Assembly: GCF_947347685.1 (NCBI RefSeq)
Contig: NC_070633.1
Span: 1,798,001 to 1,862,000 of the forward strand
DNA length: 64,000 nt
From: Pleuronectes platessa
Taxonomy: Eukaryota; Chordata; Actinopteri; Pleuronectiformes; Pleuronectidae
Direction: 5' to 3'
The notes below the pieces were generated by a model. It made no database searches. It was not told the DNA's origin and worked only from the letters and a program-made list of their open reading frames with translations. Positions 44,561 to 56,989 of this stretch are shown here, one piece after another (positions within the stretch are counted from its first letter, which is position 1; each line of letters opens with the position of its first letter). Position numbers and translations under genes: made by a program.

Positions 44561-45861
44561 GTGTCGACGTCTTTTGTAACTTAATGTGGAAGTGCAGGTT
44601 CAACAAAACTTGGTAGAATAAAAGCTTGTTTAGAGCATGGTTAAAACCAGTGGAGGGGAATGTTTTTGAAGGCCAATGCACCTTTAGCAAGAAAACAGTA
44701 AAACCAGGAACATCGGGGGTAAAGGCTTTAGAATCGCATGCCTAGTCAGAGAAACACAAGAGAAGTGAAAAGCCAACAACAAACTCCTGCCATCTCGCCG
44801 GTGTTCGAGCGGCTGAGGGCAAGGCTGGCCGCAAGATGCCCGAGGTTAAATCCAAGTTAAATATTCTGAGTAGTTCTGCAAGGAGAAGTTGGCTGAGCTT
44901 GAGACAATTGAAAAGAAGATTGTGGCATTGCCTCATGTTTATGTAGTGTTGGGTTTGGATGTTTAATTTTCTTCTCTGGCCATTTTTTTGGAACATCCTT
45001 TTTTCTCTATGCTGAAAGAATCGTTTATTGAACTCATACTTGGTAACTGTTTGACAAACAAAAGCATCCTTATTGACTAGAAGGCTCAGTTATTTCCGTT
45101 GTATTTGTTACTATTTTGGACCTGTTTGGATTTCCAACTGCTGTAAGTCCAGGGATACAGTCTTTGCCTCAGTGCAGGGCCAGCTAGCTGTCGCCTGTAT
45201 TCCTTCTCAACCAGGTCTACAGACACGCACACACAGTTCTGTATACTCTTATGTTCAGTCATTGTTATGTTGAACGGGAATACATTTACTTTGCAAGTAA
45301 TTCTGGTACTTATTTCTTCTTTCATAGTAATTTTCCTTCATACTTTTTTGCCAGTACGGCCGTGCAATAGGTCTTAAATTCTATTCAAAGTGGTCTTAAA
45401 AAGGTCTTAAATTTAACTTGTTAAAACCTGTACGAACCCTGTATATAGATAGATAGATAGCGTATTGGTACGACATTGAAGGAAGTTTTCTCCCGTTAGT
45501 ACAAAACTTTTGTGTCGCTTGTACTGTATGCAGTGTAATTCATTTAAATGTTCACCCTGACACAGTATGCTTGTTGCAGACAGAGTACCAAAGGAGATGT
45601 GTTGATAGTAACATTTAAACCAGGATGCTGTGCTCTCAACGCATACTGCATGTGACTATGCAGTATTCTGTCATTAGCAACAGAGCCATATAGGTTCATC
45701 TCTGATCCATGCAGCTTCCTTCTAGCAAGTTTTGTTGACTGACAAATCAGAGATGAAAACATAAACTCCTTAGCAGAGGTAATAAAACCTCCACACATTT
45801 ATAAAGGAAATGTCACTAACATTAATAATAATTAGAAACACAACAGGAAATTAAAAGTAGA
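44561..45861. other. Intergenic DNA
   Basis: There is no supported gene. A short (TAGA)n tract is at about 45,446-45,461. Confidence 0.45.
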
Positions 45862-46075
45862 AGGATGTGCTCGCAGGATGATGTGCGCCGCAGGATGTGT
45901 GCTGCAGGAGATGTGCACTGCAGGTGATGTGCGCCGCAGGATGTGCGCTGCAGGAGATGTGCGCCGCAAGAGATGTGCACCGCAGGAGATGTGCGCCAGG
46001 ATGTGCTCCGCAGGAGATTTGCACCGCAGGAGATGTGCGCCGCAGGATGTGCGCCGGCACAGATGTGCGCACATC
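45862..46075 (+). repeat. Minisatellite, 15-18-bp GCAGGAGATGTGCGCC units
   Basis: About a dozen imperfect copies of 'gcaggagatgtgcgcc' and 'gcaggatgtgcgcc' stand in tandem. Because the units vary in length, all frames on both strands stay open here and give artificial Cys/Arg/Ala-rich peptides. Confidence 0.85.
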
Positions 46076-46890
46076 TGCGCTTCAGGAGATGTGCGCATAT
46101 AACCTTGAGGGAGTTGACGGGTCGTGAGCGGGACAGATCAATCGACTTCACGACCAGTGTTGGTCGATCGCACAACTGGACAAAAGGCAGTTAGGAGGAC
46201 GCTCTGGCGCAAGTACCCCCTTTTTTTATAATTTTTTCCGCCGCCACGCCCCCCCGCCATATGGTCGCGCGTTTAGATTTGTCCTCTGCTTTCTGCATCG
46301 CGCACGGCGGAGTTCCATCCCGAGGCGCACACACACAGGTGAACACACTCCCACCAGCGGACAGAGAGCAACCCCCCCCCCCCCCCCCCATTATTTTTCA
46401 AGACATAGCACACCTAAACTTTGACAAGTGCATGTCTACTGATGCATGTTGAAATTATTTAATTCTTTGCTTTGGGTTTTTAAGCTATATTAGGATTAAG
46501 GTGTAAACAGAAACAGTTTCTCTGTTTGAGAGGGAAATTCTCTTCTTATAATATTAATGGTTTATCTAAATTCTGCTAATAGACCTGTAGTTTATCAACT
46601 TTTAGCAACTCATGTGTTTTGAATACACAAGTATCCACCATCGCTACAACTGTGTACACATCATTCATATTGTGTTATGTACGACCAGAGATGGACAGTA
46701 TTCTTATTACTTGTATTTCATTACTGAGAATATTTTGTAATTTGTATTTGATAGGGCCGATCAAAAATCTAATGTAATTTGTAACAAAATACTTTAGAGT
46801 GTAGACATTTTGTATTTAAAATACTCAAAATACTTTCTCCACAAATCAAAAAACAGTTAGGGTTAGGGTTAGAGACAAATCCACCACCTT

Positions 46891-47262
46891 ATGCTCCACT
46901 CAGCTGAAGATCTTGGCCTGGTGGCAGAGAATGAAACGGCTTCCTCCAACATCCAAGATGATGAGGAAGATGACTTCTTTGCTTTTTCAGCTGAAAAAAA
47001 CTTAAGTCCAGGAAAGACAGGAGATCACACGCAAAGCGAAGATAGAGACCCTTCGTTTTCTGGAGGACACCAGAAAAGACCTGCTTTCTTTTCAGCAGTA
47101 ACCACTCATCAAGCTCCTTTTTGTTCGATTTAACATAACCCTCCCCTTTTCAGCTCCGGTTGAGAGGCTGTTCTCGTTTGCAGGAATAATATTCCATCCG
47201 CACAGGAGGCGGTTAACACCAGAAATATTTGAAAAGTTAGTTGTTCTTAAAGGCAACTAAAT
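46891..47262 (+). pseudogene. hAT transposase C-terminal remnant
   Basis: The frame at 46,891-47,133 is acidic (DDEEDDFFAFSAEK). About 20 bases on, in another frame, is APVERLFSFAGIIFHPHRRRLTP and EKLVVLKGN, the hAT dimerisation motif with stop, ending near 47,262. A frameshift and missing catalytic core mark it as a relic of the element's own transposase. Confidence 0.75.
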
Positions 47263-47364
47263 TGGCTACTCAGTGGTTGGGTCTCAAGAACCAAATTGGA
47301 AGGATTATTATGTCATAAAGATGTCAGTGTGAACCTGTATGAGACACTTAACACTGTAATACAT

Positions 47365-47628
47365 GGGCGGCTGTGGCTGAGGGGTAGAGTGGTCGTCCTC
47401 CAACCTGAAGGTCGGCAGTTCGATCCCCAGTCTGACCCATCTGCATGCCGAAGTGTCCTTGGGCAAGATGCTGAACCCCAAATGGCCCCCCATAGAATTA
47501 CTAAGTGCTGTGAATAGATGCACCGTATGAATGTGTGTGTGAATGGGTGAATGTAAAACTGTTCTGTAAAGCGCTTTGAGTGGTCATCAGGACTAGAAAA
47601 GCACTATATACAAAGCCATTTACCATTT
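47365..47628 (+). mobile_element. tRNA-derived SINE, second copy
   Basis: It has the same head (A-box TGGCTGAGGGGTAGAGTGG, B-box GGTCGGCAGTTCGATCCC), body and tail as 4,092-4,370, in the same strand. It is slightly shorter because one 'gaatgtgtg' unit is missing. It is inserted in the hAT copy 2. Confidence 0.8.
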
Positions 47629-47810
47629 AATATAGAACTATGTGGCCTGCCATGCCACTGGCCAATGTAAGAGAGAAATAAGTAGGCTACCATGCCACTG
47701 TCCAAGGTTCAGTAAAAGAGAAGTAAGTCGGCTACTGACTTGTTAAGTTACCTGTTCACTTTTGATTTTATTTACTATTTACCTTTTATTATTATGTAAT
47801 GGGGTGTTAT

Positions 47811-49565
47811 CAGGGGTGGACTGGCCATCTGGCATACCGGGCATCGTCCCGGTGGGCCGTTGACCCAATGTGGGCCGGTCTGGTCCGCTATGTATTTTTT
47901 TTCGGTTTTTTTTCTCTTCTTCCTCTCTAAATTCCCTCCAATTGGGCCGGCCAATTGGCTACAGAGGGCTAGCAGTGTGTTGCCAGCATCGACACATATT
48001 ATTGGTCTATTGTTTGTCATTGTCAATCAATCATGGGCTGACAGGCTCAGAGAGTCCTGACAGTGCTGTCAATCACAACACAAACCAGGGTGGGGCGGGA
48101 CCTCATGGCATTGGCGGGGGGAGTCGCGGGACGGGCTGCTGCCGAGACAGAAAGTTAAAATGCATGAGAAGAGTAAAAAACGCCCGGGTGGCGCTGAGAA
48201 GCATCGGGAAAAAAAGCTGAAGTCTCTGGAGGTGGAGGCTGCTAAATGTGCCAAACTGACGGACCTATTTGGTGCCGGGTTCACCAGCCCAGCAGCAGCA
48301 GGTGCGCCGGGAGACGAGCGAGGAGGACTCGACAATGATGAGCGAGTGGAGGCAGACATGGCAAGTAACGTTGGCATGGGGCTGGCTAGGCTACATTTTT
48401 GAGACATGTCCAAAACAAAGTAGAAAACGTTTTTGATTTTGTTTTAATATGCCGAATTGTGATATTATGGGTTATTATTGTTCAGATGATTCAGCTAAGC
48501 TAGCTAAGAGTTGCAACAGTAAACTTTCTGAGCTGTAAATAGAGATGAGAGTGCTTATATGTTGATCCTTAATGGTGTGATCATGTACACTAAATGATCA
48601 ATTATTCTCCATTACAGGTTGTTGTGATATATTTGAGGAGTCGTTCTCCCTCTGTTTTATATGTGGACATTTGGGACCACTGTTAGAATTTGGTAAGTTT
48701 ATCATGTATTTTTTAATGTATAAATTCATACTTCATAATTATAATAATTTTCAAAAGGTTTTAAAAGAAACACACATCCAAAAAGTTCTCAACTCTAGGT
48801 GCAGGACAGAGGAAAACATTTTCTTTATTTTTCAGACATTATAATGTATCCATGTCCTTCTCAGGTCGACCACTTGACATGTGAGAGCCTGAGGAGTTGT
48901 TCCCCCTCTGTCCATGTTCGAGGACTTGCCCTCTGTCTGCCTCCACTCTCTGCCTTCACTGAACCAAAGTTTGTCTGTTGAGTCTCCTCTAGTCTGGTGA
49001 GTTTATCATTTTTTATGTTTTATAAAATCATACTTAATTTGTGATGATTAGAGACATTATAATGTATCCATGTCCTTCTCAGGTTGACCACTTGACATAT
49101 GAGAGCCTGAGGAGTTGTTTTCCAGACACAGGTAGAGCTGGCAGGGGCATCCCCCTGGGCCTGCCCTTTTGGGCTGGGCTTCAGCTGCAGATCTAAAGGC
49201 TGCTTCCAGGGGCATGGGGCCCTCGGCCTTTGTTTTTCTTTGCTTCTGCACCTTACAACATACATCACACCTTATTTTCACACATCCAAACACCGTTAAC
49301 ACCACTGACGCGTAACATATTTTACACATCCCACTACGTAGTTAGAGCTATCTTGATTTGGAGTTAAATAAATTTACTTTTGGCTTGAGAGGTTTGTGTG
49401 TGGCCTCCCTTCTTGTTGCCATCTTTGAGCTAGGTGGTAACAGTAGTATGCATGAGAGAAGACACCGTGAGATTTGTGGACTTCTATGTGGTGTCCGCTG
49501 ATAATGTAGTGGGCTGGTCTGGACAGACAATGCCAGGGCTGAATTTTTGTCCCAGTCCACCCCTG
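47811..49565 (+). mobile_element. hAT element A in the 5' LTR (1,755 bp)
   Basis: The ends are CAGGGGTGGACTGG inverted. Flanks are perfect 8-bp GGTGTTAT duplications (47,803-47,810 and 49,566-49,573). 48,160-48,402 keeps an N-terminal transposase-like peptide (KKRPGGAEKHREKK, AAKCAKLTDLF), typical of ZMYM-like hAT proteins (inference). No core follows, so it is non-autonomous. Internal direct repeats of 'aatgtatccatgtccttct' stand at 48,843 and 49,061. Confidence 0.9.
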
Positions 49566-49964
49566 GGTGTTATTATATTCCAGCTAACTTTAAGAAACCC
49601 TGCAGTGAGCATCGTCTCAGGGGGATGTTCCAATTGCCGACAATGAGGAGGGGGGGATATGTATTTCTAGTGCTTTCTTATTTTCATTTTATAGCCAATG
49701 ATTAGGTTAAATCAGTACTTACAAAAGGAGTAATGTTTTATGTACCTTTTATTTTCATGTGTATATGTTGTTTATAAGTATTCTGGTCTGTGAACCCCCC
49801 TGTCGCGCTGTGGTACGTGCCGCTGAGGAACCTGTCTCTCTGTCTGCATTTGGAGCTGAAAGAGTCAGCAGTCTAAGGAGATGTTAACTGATGCAGTCCC
49901 TGTTACATGTTTCATCATTACAGCTGAAAGAGCCAGTAAAAAGATATCCAAAGATAGCTGTGGT

Positions 49965-51919
49965 CAGGCGCGGCGCGTCCCGTTGGGCAAGTCGGGCAGT
50001 TGCCCAGGGCCTCGGCCACCAGGGGGCCTCGTCGTATTTATGATTTTTTTCTTTATTTTTCAAATAAATCACTCCTCATGTCCTCCTTCATTCAATATGA
50101 ACCCAATAGCAAGACAGGCTTCATCGTACTTTCTTTTCAACTTGGTTTTTGAACACCGTGTCTTGTTTGTCACTGACCAGCTGCTTAACAGGAACGAGCT
50201 CTGATCTCACTGTGTGTCTCTGAGCGAATGTGAGAGGGCGGAGTCCCGGGGCCTGTGTGTGTGTGATGTCTGGGGACACACACTCGCTCGCACAACACTG
50301 TACAGGTAGCCGCTGTAGAGCCGCGGGTTGCAGACCCCTGCCTACGGCGAAATAATGATTTGTTTACAGTTCCACCGTTAAAGAGATGCGGACGTCAAAA
50401 GTTTTGACTCAAAACATTAGTTCCTCCTCACATATCCCCTACCGCAGTTAGGGCGCGCGACACAGTTTGAGAATCACTGCATTTGGGAGACCCAGAGGTG
50501 AACTGTCCCCCTCGCCCCCTCCCCTTCCCCCTTCTCACACAGCATCAAGCAGGGGCGCCTGCAGTTGCCAATTCCCCACACAGTGATATGATAGATAATA
50601 GAAAACCGCTTCGCGGGCCAGATGATTTTTTGTGTGTGTTTGGTTAGTGCAGGGGTCGGCCACATGCAGCTCCGGAGCCCCTCTGCGGTGAACTTAACGA
50701 ATAAGTTTTCATATAATGAACGTGAGTGAACGTCACGTTCACGTTCATTTTTGAAATGATTAAATCATCATCGTATCAGGCCGTCGTGAAATACCAGGAG
50801 CGGGTGAATGTGTGGGTGCGTGCTCCCAGATAGCGGACACACACACAGGCCCTGGGGCTCCGCCCCCCGCCCCGCTCACTCGCTCAGAGAGAAGCAGCCG
50901 CTCAGTGACTTACCGCCTGCTTCTTATCAGTGGAAACAGTGAAAACACAGAGTTTCTCTGGTCACAGCTGATCAGAGATCAGCGCTGCAGCTTCTTGATC
51001 AGAGCAGAAGCTGCATTTGGTTTGTACCGAGCTTCAGTGTCTGTGTCCGCCTCCAGTCTGACCTGCTCTCACGTTTTGTTTTAATATTTCGTCAACTAAA
51101 ATATGCGTCACATCCTATTACGTCTACTTCCCTACAGGTTGCTAATCTATTCCGACCCCCGGCCTCGGTAAACTAACCACGGACAAATCCCCCAAAAGAA
51201 ATGTCTGGGAGGTAAATAGAAAGTTTAATTCTGCGTGGACAGATTAATTTGCTTTCACTGCCAACGATGCAGGTTTACCTGTATGCTTGATATGTGGCGA
51301 GGAATTAGCAAACAATAAGAAATGTCATGTTGAAAGACATTTCCAGAGCGAGCACACAGCATCTGCTGAAAAGTACCAAGCTGGAGATGAGCAAAAAAGC
51401 ATAGTTCTGTGTTTAATTTATTTCAAAGTAGGCCTACACATGTATTATGTTCTCCTCTTCATAAGAGTTTGGTGTTTTCATTTTTTGTAACAGGTTAAAA
51501 TAACAGTTTTTTTTATTGTCGTTCTATAATTTAATAAATGCAACAAACTATAGTTTTTATATATATTGTATAACTATATATAAAGCTTTATAACCTGTGT
51601 TATCAAATAATTTTTTGGCTCCAAGAGGGGAAGAGGGGGCAAAATGGCTCTTTCGATAGTAAAGGTTGACTACCCCTGGGTTAGTATGACACAAACACTA
51701 ACTCACTCACTCACATGTCTCCCTTTCTCACACACACTCACACACACACAAGTCTCCATTTCACACACACTTATTTACTCACTTTCTCTCTCTTTCTTTC
51801 TCTCTCTCTTTCTCTCTATCTCACACACACACACATAGTCAAAATAGATTTTTTTTTTTGGGGGGGGCCCTCAAAATTGTACTTTGCCCAGATCCTCAAA
51901 TTAGCCAGAACCGCCCCTG
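49965..51919. mobile_element. hAT element B in the 5' LTR (1,955 bp, itself invaded)
   Basis: It is flanked by perfect 8-bp duplications GCTGTGGT (49,957-49,964 and 51,920-51,927). The ends CAGGCGCGG and the complement of CAGGGGCGG are imperfect inverted repeats. A third hAT (50,650-51,678) lies inside, so the element proper is about 0.9 kb. 51,700-51,835 is rich in (CACACT/CTCT) microsatellite. No coding capacity. Confidence 0.85.
50650..51678 (+). mobile_element. hAT element C nested in element B (1,029 bp)
   Basis: The ends are CAGGGGTCGGCC and the complement of CAGGGGTAGTCAAC, imperfect inverted repeats. Flanks GGTTAGTG and GGTTAGTA form an 8-bp duplication with one change. At 51,287-51,400 is a BED-type finger remnant (ICGEELANNKKCHVERHFQ then SEHTASAEK), related to the group of the intact hAT at 7,221. 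The interior 50,805-51,030 is the reverse complement of the core of the element at 22,683. Confidence 0.8.
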
Positions 51920-51969
51920 GCTGTGGTGTCGGGGTGATTTTGTGGTGTGTCGCAGACTCGCTACATATT

Positions 51970-51987
51970 TGGTGCCGTGACCCGGAT
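51970..51987 (+). promoter_or_regulatory. Gypsy primer-binding site (tRNA-His type)
   Basis: TGGTGCCGTGACCCGGAT starts 5 bp after the 5' LTR. It is complementary to the 3' end of vertebrate tRNA-His (CCA plus acceptor stem, with one or two differences, from memory). Confidence 0.7.
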
Positions 51988-52232
51988 CAAGAGATCAGCT
52001 GCTGCAGATCGCCGGGAAGCTTCTCTACATTTTCTCGACATCACAGGTGCACAGAACCTGGAAAAACGGACCCTGCACAGTATGTCCTTTTCGAACAGTG
52101 ATGACCCTGAAGGGGCTGCAGGTGTATCTCCTTCACGATATGTCAGTGTGCCACAGTCAGATGATCTTATGTCAAATAACGGTATTGACTCTGTGAATGT
52201 AACTCCTGTTCACAATGAGGGTAATACATTGA

Positions 52233-53489
52233 GTGCACAGAGGGGAATCTCCGGGACGGGGAGCTCAGTTGGCTAATTTGATAGAACCGAGTGTCAGGGC
52301 CTCCCCTGTTCAATCCGCAATAGGTGGCCATAGTTGGTTGGGTCAGAACCCCACAGGTGGTCTACCACTAAATCAGTTTGAAGGTGTTGCAGACTTGATC
52401 AAACAGCTAAGCAGTGAGATAGGGAGTCAGATCTCAGCTAAGTTGTCACAAGCAGGCCAGGCTAGTGCTAATGAAAATGTAAACATTCCCCCAAACACAG
52501 CCCAAAACCTTGATTGGTCAAAGATGAACCTAATCCTCAAATCTGACATTAAAAAGCCACCTCACTTCAGAGGTGACGGCTCAGATCGATGCACTGTTAG
52601 TGAGTGGCAAGAAATTATGCAAACATACCTGGCAAGGAAGGGCTGTAGTTTGTCCGAGCAAGGCAATGAAGTTATGGACAGATTGATGGGGCGAGCAAGA
52701 GATGTCGTCAAGATTTGCATCCGTAACAACCGGTTCGTAAGCATTAGCAGAGATCCTGATGTTATCTTCACTATTCTCAGAGAGCACTTTGGAGATGCAA
52801 TCTCGTCAACTACCCCGCTACAGGACTTCTACAAAACTATACCAAAGCGTTCAGAGAGTGGTTTAGATTACTGGATCAGACTCAATAAGGCTATTGATCT
52901 TGCTGATGAGTGCCTACGAAGACAGGGAGTGAAAGTGGAGGATCCGGGTCATGAAGTAACCATGATGTTTGTTAAACATTGCCCTGATCCCAGCCTGTAC
53001 ACAGCCCTCAGAAGTAGACCTCTTGAGAAATGGACTGTTGGAGAGGTTCAGGTACTGGTTGACAGCCACCACAGAGACAGGCAATCAGCCAGGGCATGTC
53101 AGACACGAAACACAGTCAAAGTTAATGAGGATGTGACCCCCAATGCTTGGTGCATGGCACAGCAGCCAGTTAGTGCTAATCATTCTACTAACCTTGAGCC
53201 AGCCTCTTTGAGTAAAATGATCTCCCTTATGGAAAAGATTCTTGCTAAGCAAGAGCAGAGTCAAAGCCAAGCCTGGGGTAGAGCACAGGTGGGTGAGGCC
53301 ACCACAAACTTAAGCTCATGTAGAGTCTGTAGAGCCCCGGATCATTCAACCAAGGCCCACTGCTTTAGAGAAGGCCTATGCTTTAAGTGTTATAAAACAG
53401 GACACAGAGGATTTGAATGCTCAGAAAAGAGACAAGCGAACAAAACAAATGTAGCCATGCCCCATGTGCCAGACCCAGCTTTAAACTAA
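52233..53489 (+). pseudogene. Gypsy Gag with two zinc knuckles
   Basis: The open stretch is 418 codons. The middle has the retrotransposon Gag fold (VSEWQEIMQTYLARKG, then 'REHFGDAI' and 'DYWIRLNKAIDLADECL'). The end has two zinc knuckles: one with C-X2-C-X4-H-X5-C (one residue long) and one standard C-X2-C-X4-H-X4-C (CFKCYKTGHRGFEC). The likely true start is ATG 52,082 in another frame, joined by an indel near 52,250, so this N-terminus is provisional. It forms the particle that packages the element's RNA. Confidence 0.8.
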
Positions 53490-54529
53490 AGGGCCTACGC
53501 CAAAAGGGGGATGGTGTGGGCACAGAATATGACACAACCCCAAAGAACCCTGCAGATTTTGATACTGAAAATGAAACCTATTCAAAGCAGCAAGTGATCC
53601 ACAGAAAAAGAACCACACCACTAGTGGTGAAACCAGATGGCCTGGCACAGGGGATTGGTTACCGGAAAATAGATGACGAAGACGATCTTTTCTATGCCGC
53701 AGCACTAGTTGAAGGGAAAGTAGAACTCTCAGCTCTTGTAGATAGCGGGTCCACAACCTGCACACTGAGTGAGTCTGCTGAACGCAGCCTCCGGAGTGGC
53801 AACATTATCGATGGAGAATCAAGTCATCCAACAGAAAAAATTCTGATAGGTTGTGGGGGTAATGAGGCCAAACCTAAATGTACTTATGAGTTGAGCATAG
53901 ATCTACTTGGTTGCAAAATGGCTGACTCCTTCCTAGTTGTTCCAGGACAAATAGATGATATGATAGTAGGATCAAATGTGATGAGACACGTAATGAGACA
54001 CACAAAGAATAGTGACTGGTTTTGGGATAATGTTTCACGGCCAGCCAGAGAAGATTCTCGAGATCCCCTACTTGACCTGCTGTCAAATGTTGATCGCTGG
54101 CATGGCGAAAGGATACCAAAAAGGGTGGGAGCTGTTGTGCTGAAGCAGTGTGTGACCTTGGAGCCGCGACATGAACATTTACTTTGGGGAAAGCTAAAGG
54201 AGAAAGTGCCAGTGTCTGTTGGAGGCACTGTAATGGTCGAACCTAGTGACTCTCGGTCTGCGCCAAGAGTCTGTCCTTTGCGGGGGGATAAGTGGATTCC
54301 CATGAAGGTGATTAACCCCCTTGATCGTCCCATAGTCCTCCGCCGTAACACCAAGCTCGCTCAGTTACACCCGTGTCTAGCCCTTGAAGAATTACAACTC
54401 GACGGTGTCAGTGAAGGGTCTCCTGGCAAGGCAAAGGCAGTTTTGCAGAATGTTACCCAGGTAGAGTCACCAGACCCCGAGTCCTCTGAGAGAGTAAAAC
54501 AGATTACATGTCAAAACTGCAGGAACTAG
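53417..54529 (+). pseudogene. Gypsy protease region
   Basis: The frame is shifted by -1 relative to gag and overlaps it by 73 bp. The aspartic protease has ALVDSGSTTCTLSE, with the catalytic DSG near 53,741, and 'DDMIVGSNVMRH' downstream. No classical slippery heptamer is evident in the overlap. The frame ends 22 bp after the next one opens. Confidence 0.8.
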
Positions 54530-55581
54530 GTTTAACAGAGATAGATGTAAAGTCTTGTGAAGTGTCTGACTTCTGGAAATCAAAACTCGTTAATCTGGTT
54601 TCTCAGTATGAAGGAATCTTCTCCCGTGACAAACTTGATTGTGGAGAGGCCAAGCAAGTTGTCCATAGGATTCGACTGAAGGATGAGCTGCCCTTCCGAT
54701 TGCCATGTAGGCGGATCCCACCATCTGACTACCAGAAACTGAAGGAGACCTTGGATGCAATGGAGGAGAAGGGCATTATTCGGAAATCCTACAGTGAATG
54801 GGCCTCTCCACTTGTGATTGTTTGGAAACCATCAGGAGAACTCCGGATATGTACTGATTTCAGATGGTTAAACCAGAGAACAGAGAAGGACGCATACCCA
54901 TTGCCACACCAGGGTGATGCCCTTGCAGCATTGGGTGGGAACTGCTTCTTCAGTACTATGGATTTGACGTCAGGATTCTACAACATCCCAATACATGAAG
55001 ATGACCGCAAATATACGGCATGCTCAACCCCTGCCGGGTTGTTTGAATACAACCGAATGGCTCAGGGGCTATGTAACAGCCCAGCGACATTTGCCAGAAT
55101 GATGACATCAATCTTTGGAGATTAGAATTATCTCTCCCTTCTCTGTTACTTGGACGACCTCCTTGTGTTTGGAAAAAGTGAACAGGAGGCACTGGATCGT
55201 CTGGAGATGGTATTCACTCGCCTCAGGGAACATAACCTGAAGTTGGCACAGAAAAAGTGCTATTTCCTTAGAGAGTCAGTCAAGTTTTTAGGTCACATTG
55301 TAACTGCAGAGGGCATTGCAACTGACCCATCCAAAGTTTCCGCCATCAACCAGGTGACAGCGGCAGATTTGATGGCAAATGACGGTGAAACCCCCTCACC
55401 AACCAAGATAAGATCCTTTCTTGGCATGGCTAACTATTACTCGCACTTCATCGAAGGTCTGTCAGGAATGGCAAAACCATTGTTTGCACTGACTGCAGGA
55501 CAGAAAAAGAAGAGGAAAGATAGAAAGCCATGTGTCAGCAAGCCAAGACGTCTAAAGCCAGAGGATTGGACTACTGACTGA
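54508..55581 (+). pseudogene. Gypsy reverse transcriptase with in-frame stop
   Basis: It has LPFRLPCRRIPPSD, SEWASPLVIVWKPSGE, FSTMDLTSGFYNIP (first aspartate), GLCNSPATFARMM, and the catalytic YLDD at 55,147-55,158. A TAG at 55,123-55,125 lies eight codons before YLDD. The frame runs on to 55,581 through FLGHIV and SFLGMANYYS, and is then shifted near 55,570-55,600. Confidence 0.9.
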
Positions 55582-55599
55582 GCTGGCAGTTGAGAAAAT

Positions 55600-56989
55600 C
55601 AAGAATGCGGTTACTCAGACTGCTATTCTATCCCATCCAGATTTCAAGAAACCATTTGTCCTTTATATCGACGCTTCGATGGATGGGTTGGGGGCGGTGC
55701 TTAGTCAGGTGCCTGACGGGGAAAAGAGACCAAGACCCGTAGCCTTTGCAAATAAGACATTGTCTAAGTCACAGTCCCACTACCCGGCTCACAGGTTAGA
55801 GTTTTTTGCTCTCAAGTGGGCTGTATGTGATAAATATGCACATTGGCTAAAGGGAAACCAATTCACGGTCCTAACTGATAACAACCCCCTGACATATATC
55901 ATGACTAAGCCTAAATTAGACGCCTGTGAGCAACGATGGGTGTCAAAACTTGCACCCTTTGATTTTGACTTGAAGTACATACCTGGTACACAGAACATAC
56001 CTGCTGACCTTTTAAGCCGACGTCCATTTGCCAAAGTCTTGGATGCTAGTGAAGCCCTAGAGAATGGCGCTCAGTGTGTAACCTCGGAGCGAATACAGGA
56101 GGCATTTCGGTTGTCAGTCAATGTCCAGACCAGTGACAGTTACCTGCGCCAAAACCAAGTAGGAGGTCAGATTGGAATGTCCAGAGAGGGAGTTAAAGCA
56201 ACCCTGGAATCCTGTTCAGAATGGGAAAGTGGCCGGCTAATACGCAACATCAACTTTGCCCAGTGTCCTGGCAGTCTGCTGAAGGGGGGCGTACCTGCTC
56301 TTCCAGCCTTCTCTGCGGATGACATTAAAAGGAGTCAAAAGAAGGACTGTGTTATAGCTCGTGTTAGATTCTTCATTGAGAGGAAGAGGAGACCCTCACG
56401 TCGGGAGAAATGCCATGAGCCTGCACAAGTTCTGAGGATGCTAAAACATTGGGAAAAACTTGAGATGACCAATGACATTCTCTACCGGAGATCCCAGGAC
56501 AGAACTGGTAGGAAAAGGTATCAGCTAGTGCTTCCCAGCTCACTCAAGGCTGTCGCTCTCAAAGGCACTCATGATGATGCAGGCCATCAGGGCCAGAGTA
56601 GAACACTTCATCTGGTGCGCCAAAGATTTTTCTGGTCAGGAATGGATGGTGAAGTTAAGAAATATGTTTCTCACTGCAAACGTTGTGTAGTTAGCAAGAC
56701 TCTTGAGCCAGAGGCCAGGGCACCATTAGAATCAATTAAGACTAGTGCACCGCTCGATCTGGTTTGCATAGATTTCTGGTCGGCTGAAGGGAAGAACGGA
56801 GAAAGTGTTGATGTGCTAGTTGTGACAGATCACTTCACGAAGCTAGCTCTTGCATTTCCTTGTCCGAACCAGACCGCCAAGGTAGTGGCACGGAAGTTAT
56901 GGAATCAGTTCTTCTGTACTTATGGGTTTCCTCTCCGGATCCATTCAGACAAGGGGGCTAATTTTGTCATTTGTCATTTAGTCATTTGA
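55600..56989 (+). pseudogene. Gypsy RNase H and integrase N-terminal part
   Basis: RNase H shows YIDASMDGLGAVLSQ, the LEFFALKWAV glutamate and LTDNNPLTY. The integrase zinc region is H..H..C..C (THDDAGHQGQSRTL and HCKRCVVSK), followed by the catalytic core with VCIDFWS (first D) and RIHSDKGANF (second D). A microduplication of 'gtcattt' at about 56,966-56,989 shifts the frame directly after the second D. Confidence 0.88.

Larger units (their letters stand above)
47795..51965 (+). repeat. 5' LTR in three pieces
   Basis: The pieces are 47,795-47,810, 49,574-49,964 and 51,928-51,965, totalling 445 bp. 47,803-47,810 and 49,957-49,964 are the first copies of the two hAT target duplications. The ends are TG and CA. 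Confidence 0.9.

Noticed and set aside
45832..46194. Cys/Arg-rich small proteins on both strands
   Set aside because: They are frames of the minisatellite.
46856..46872. Telomere-like gttagggttagggttag
   Set aside because: Only about two and a half TTAGGG units; too short to claim an interstitial telomere.
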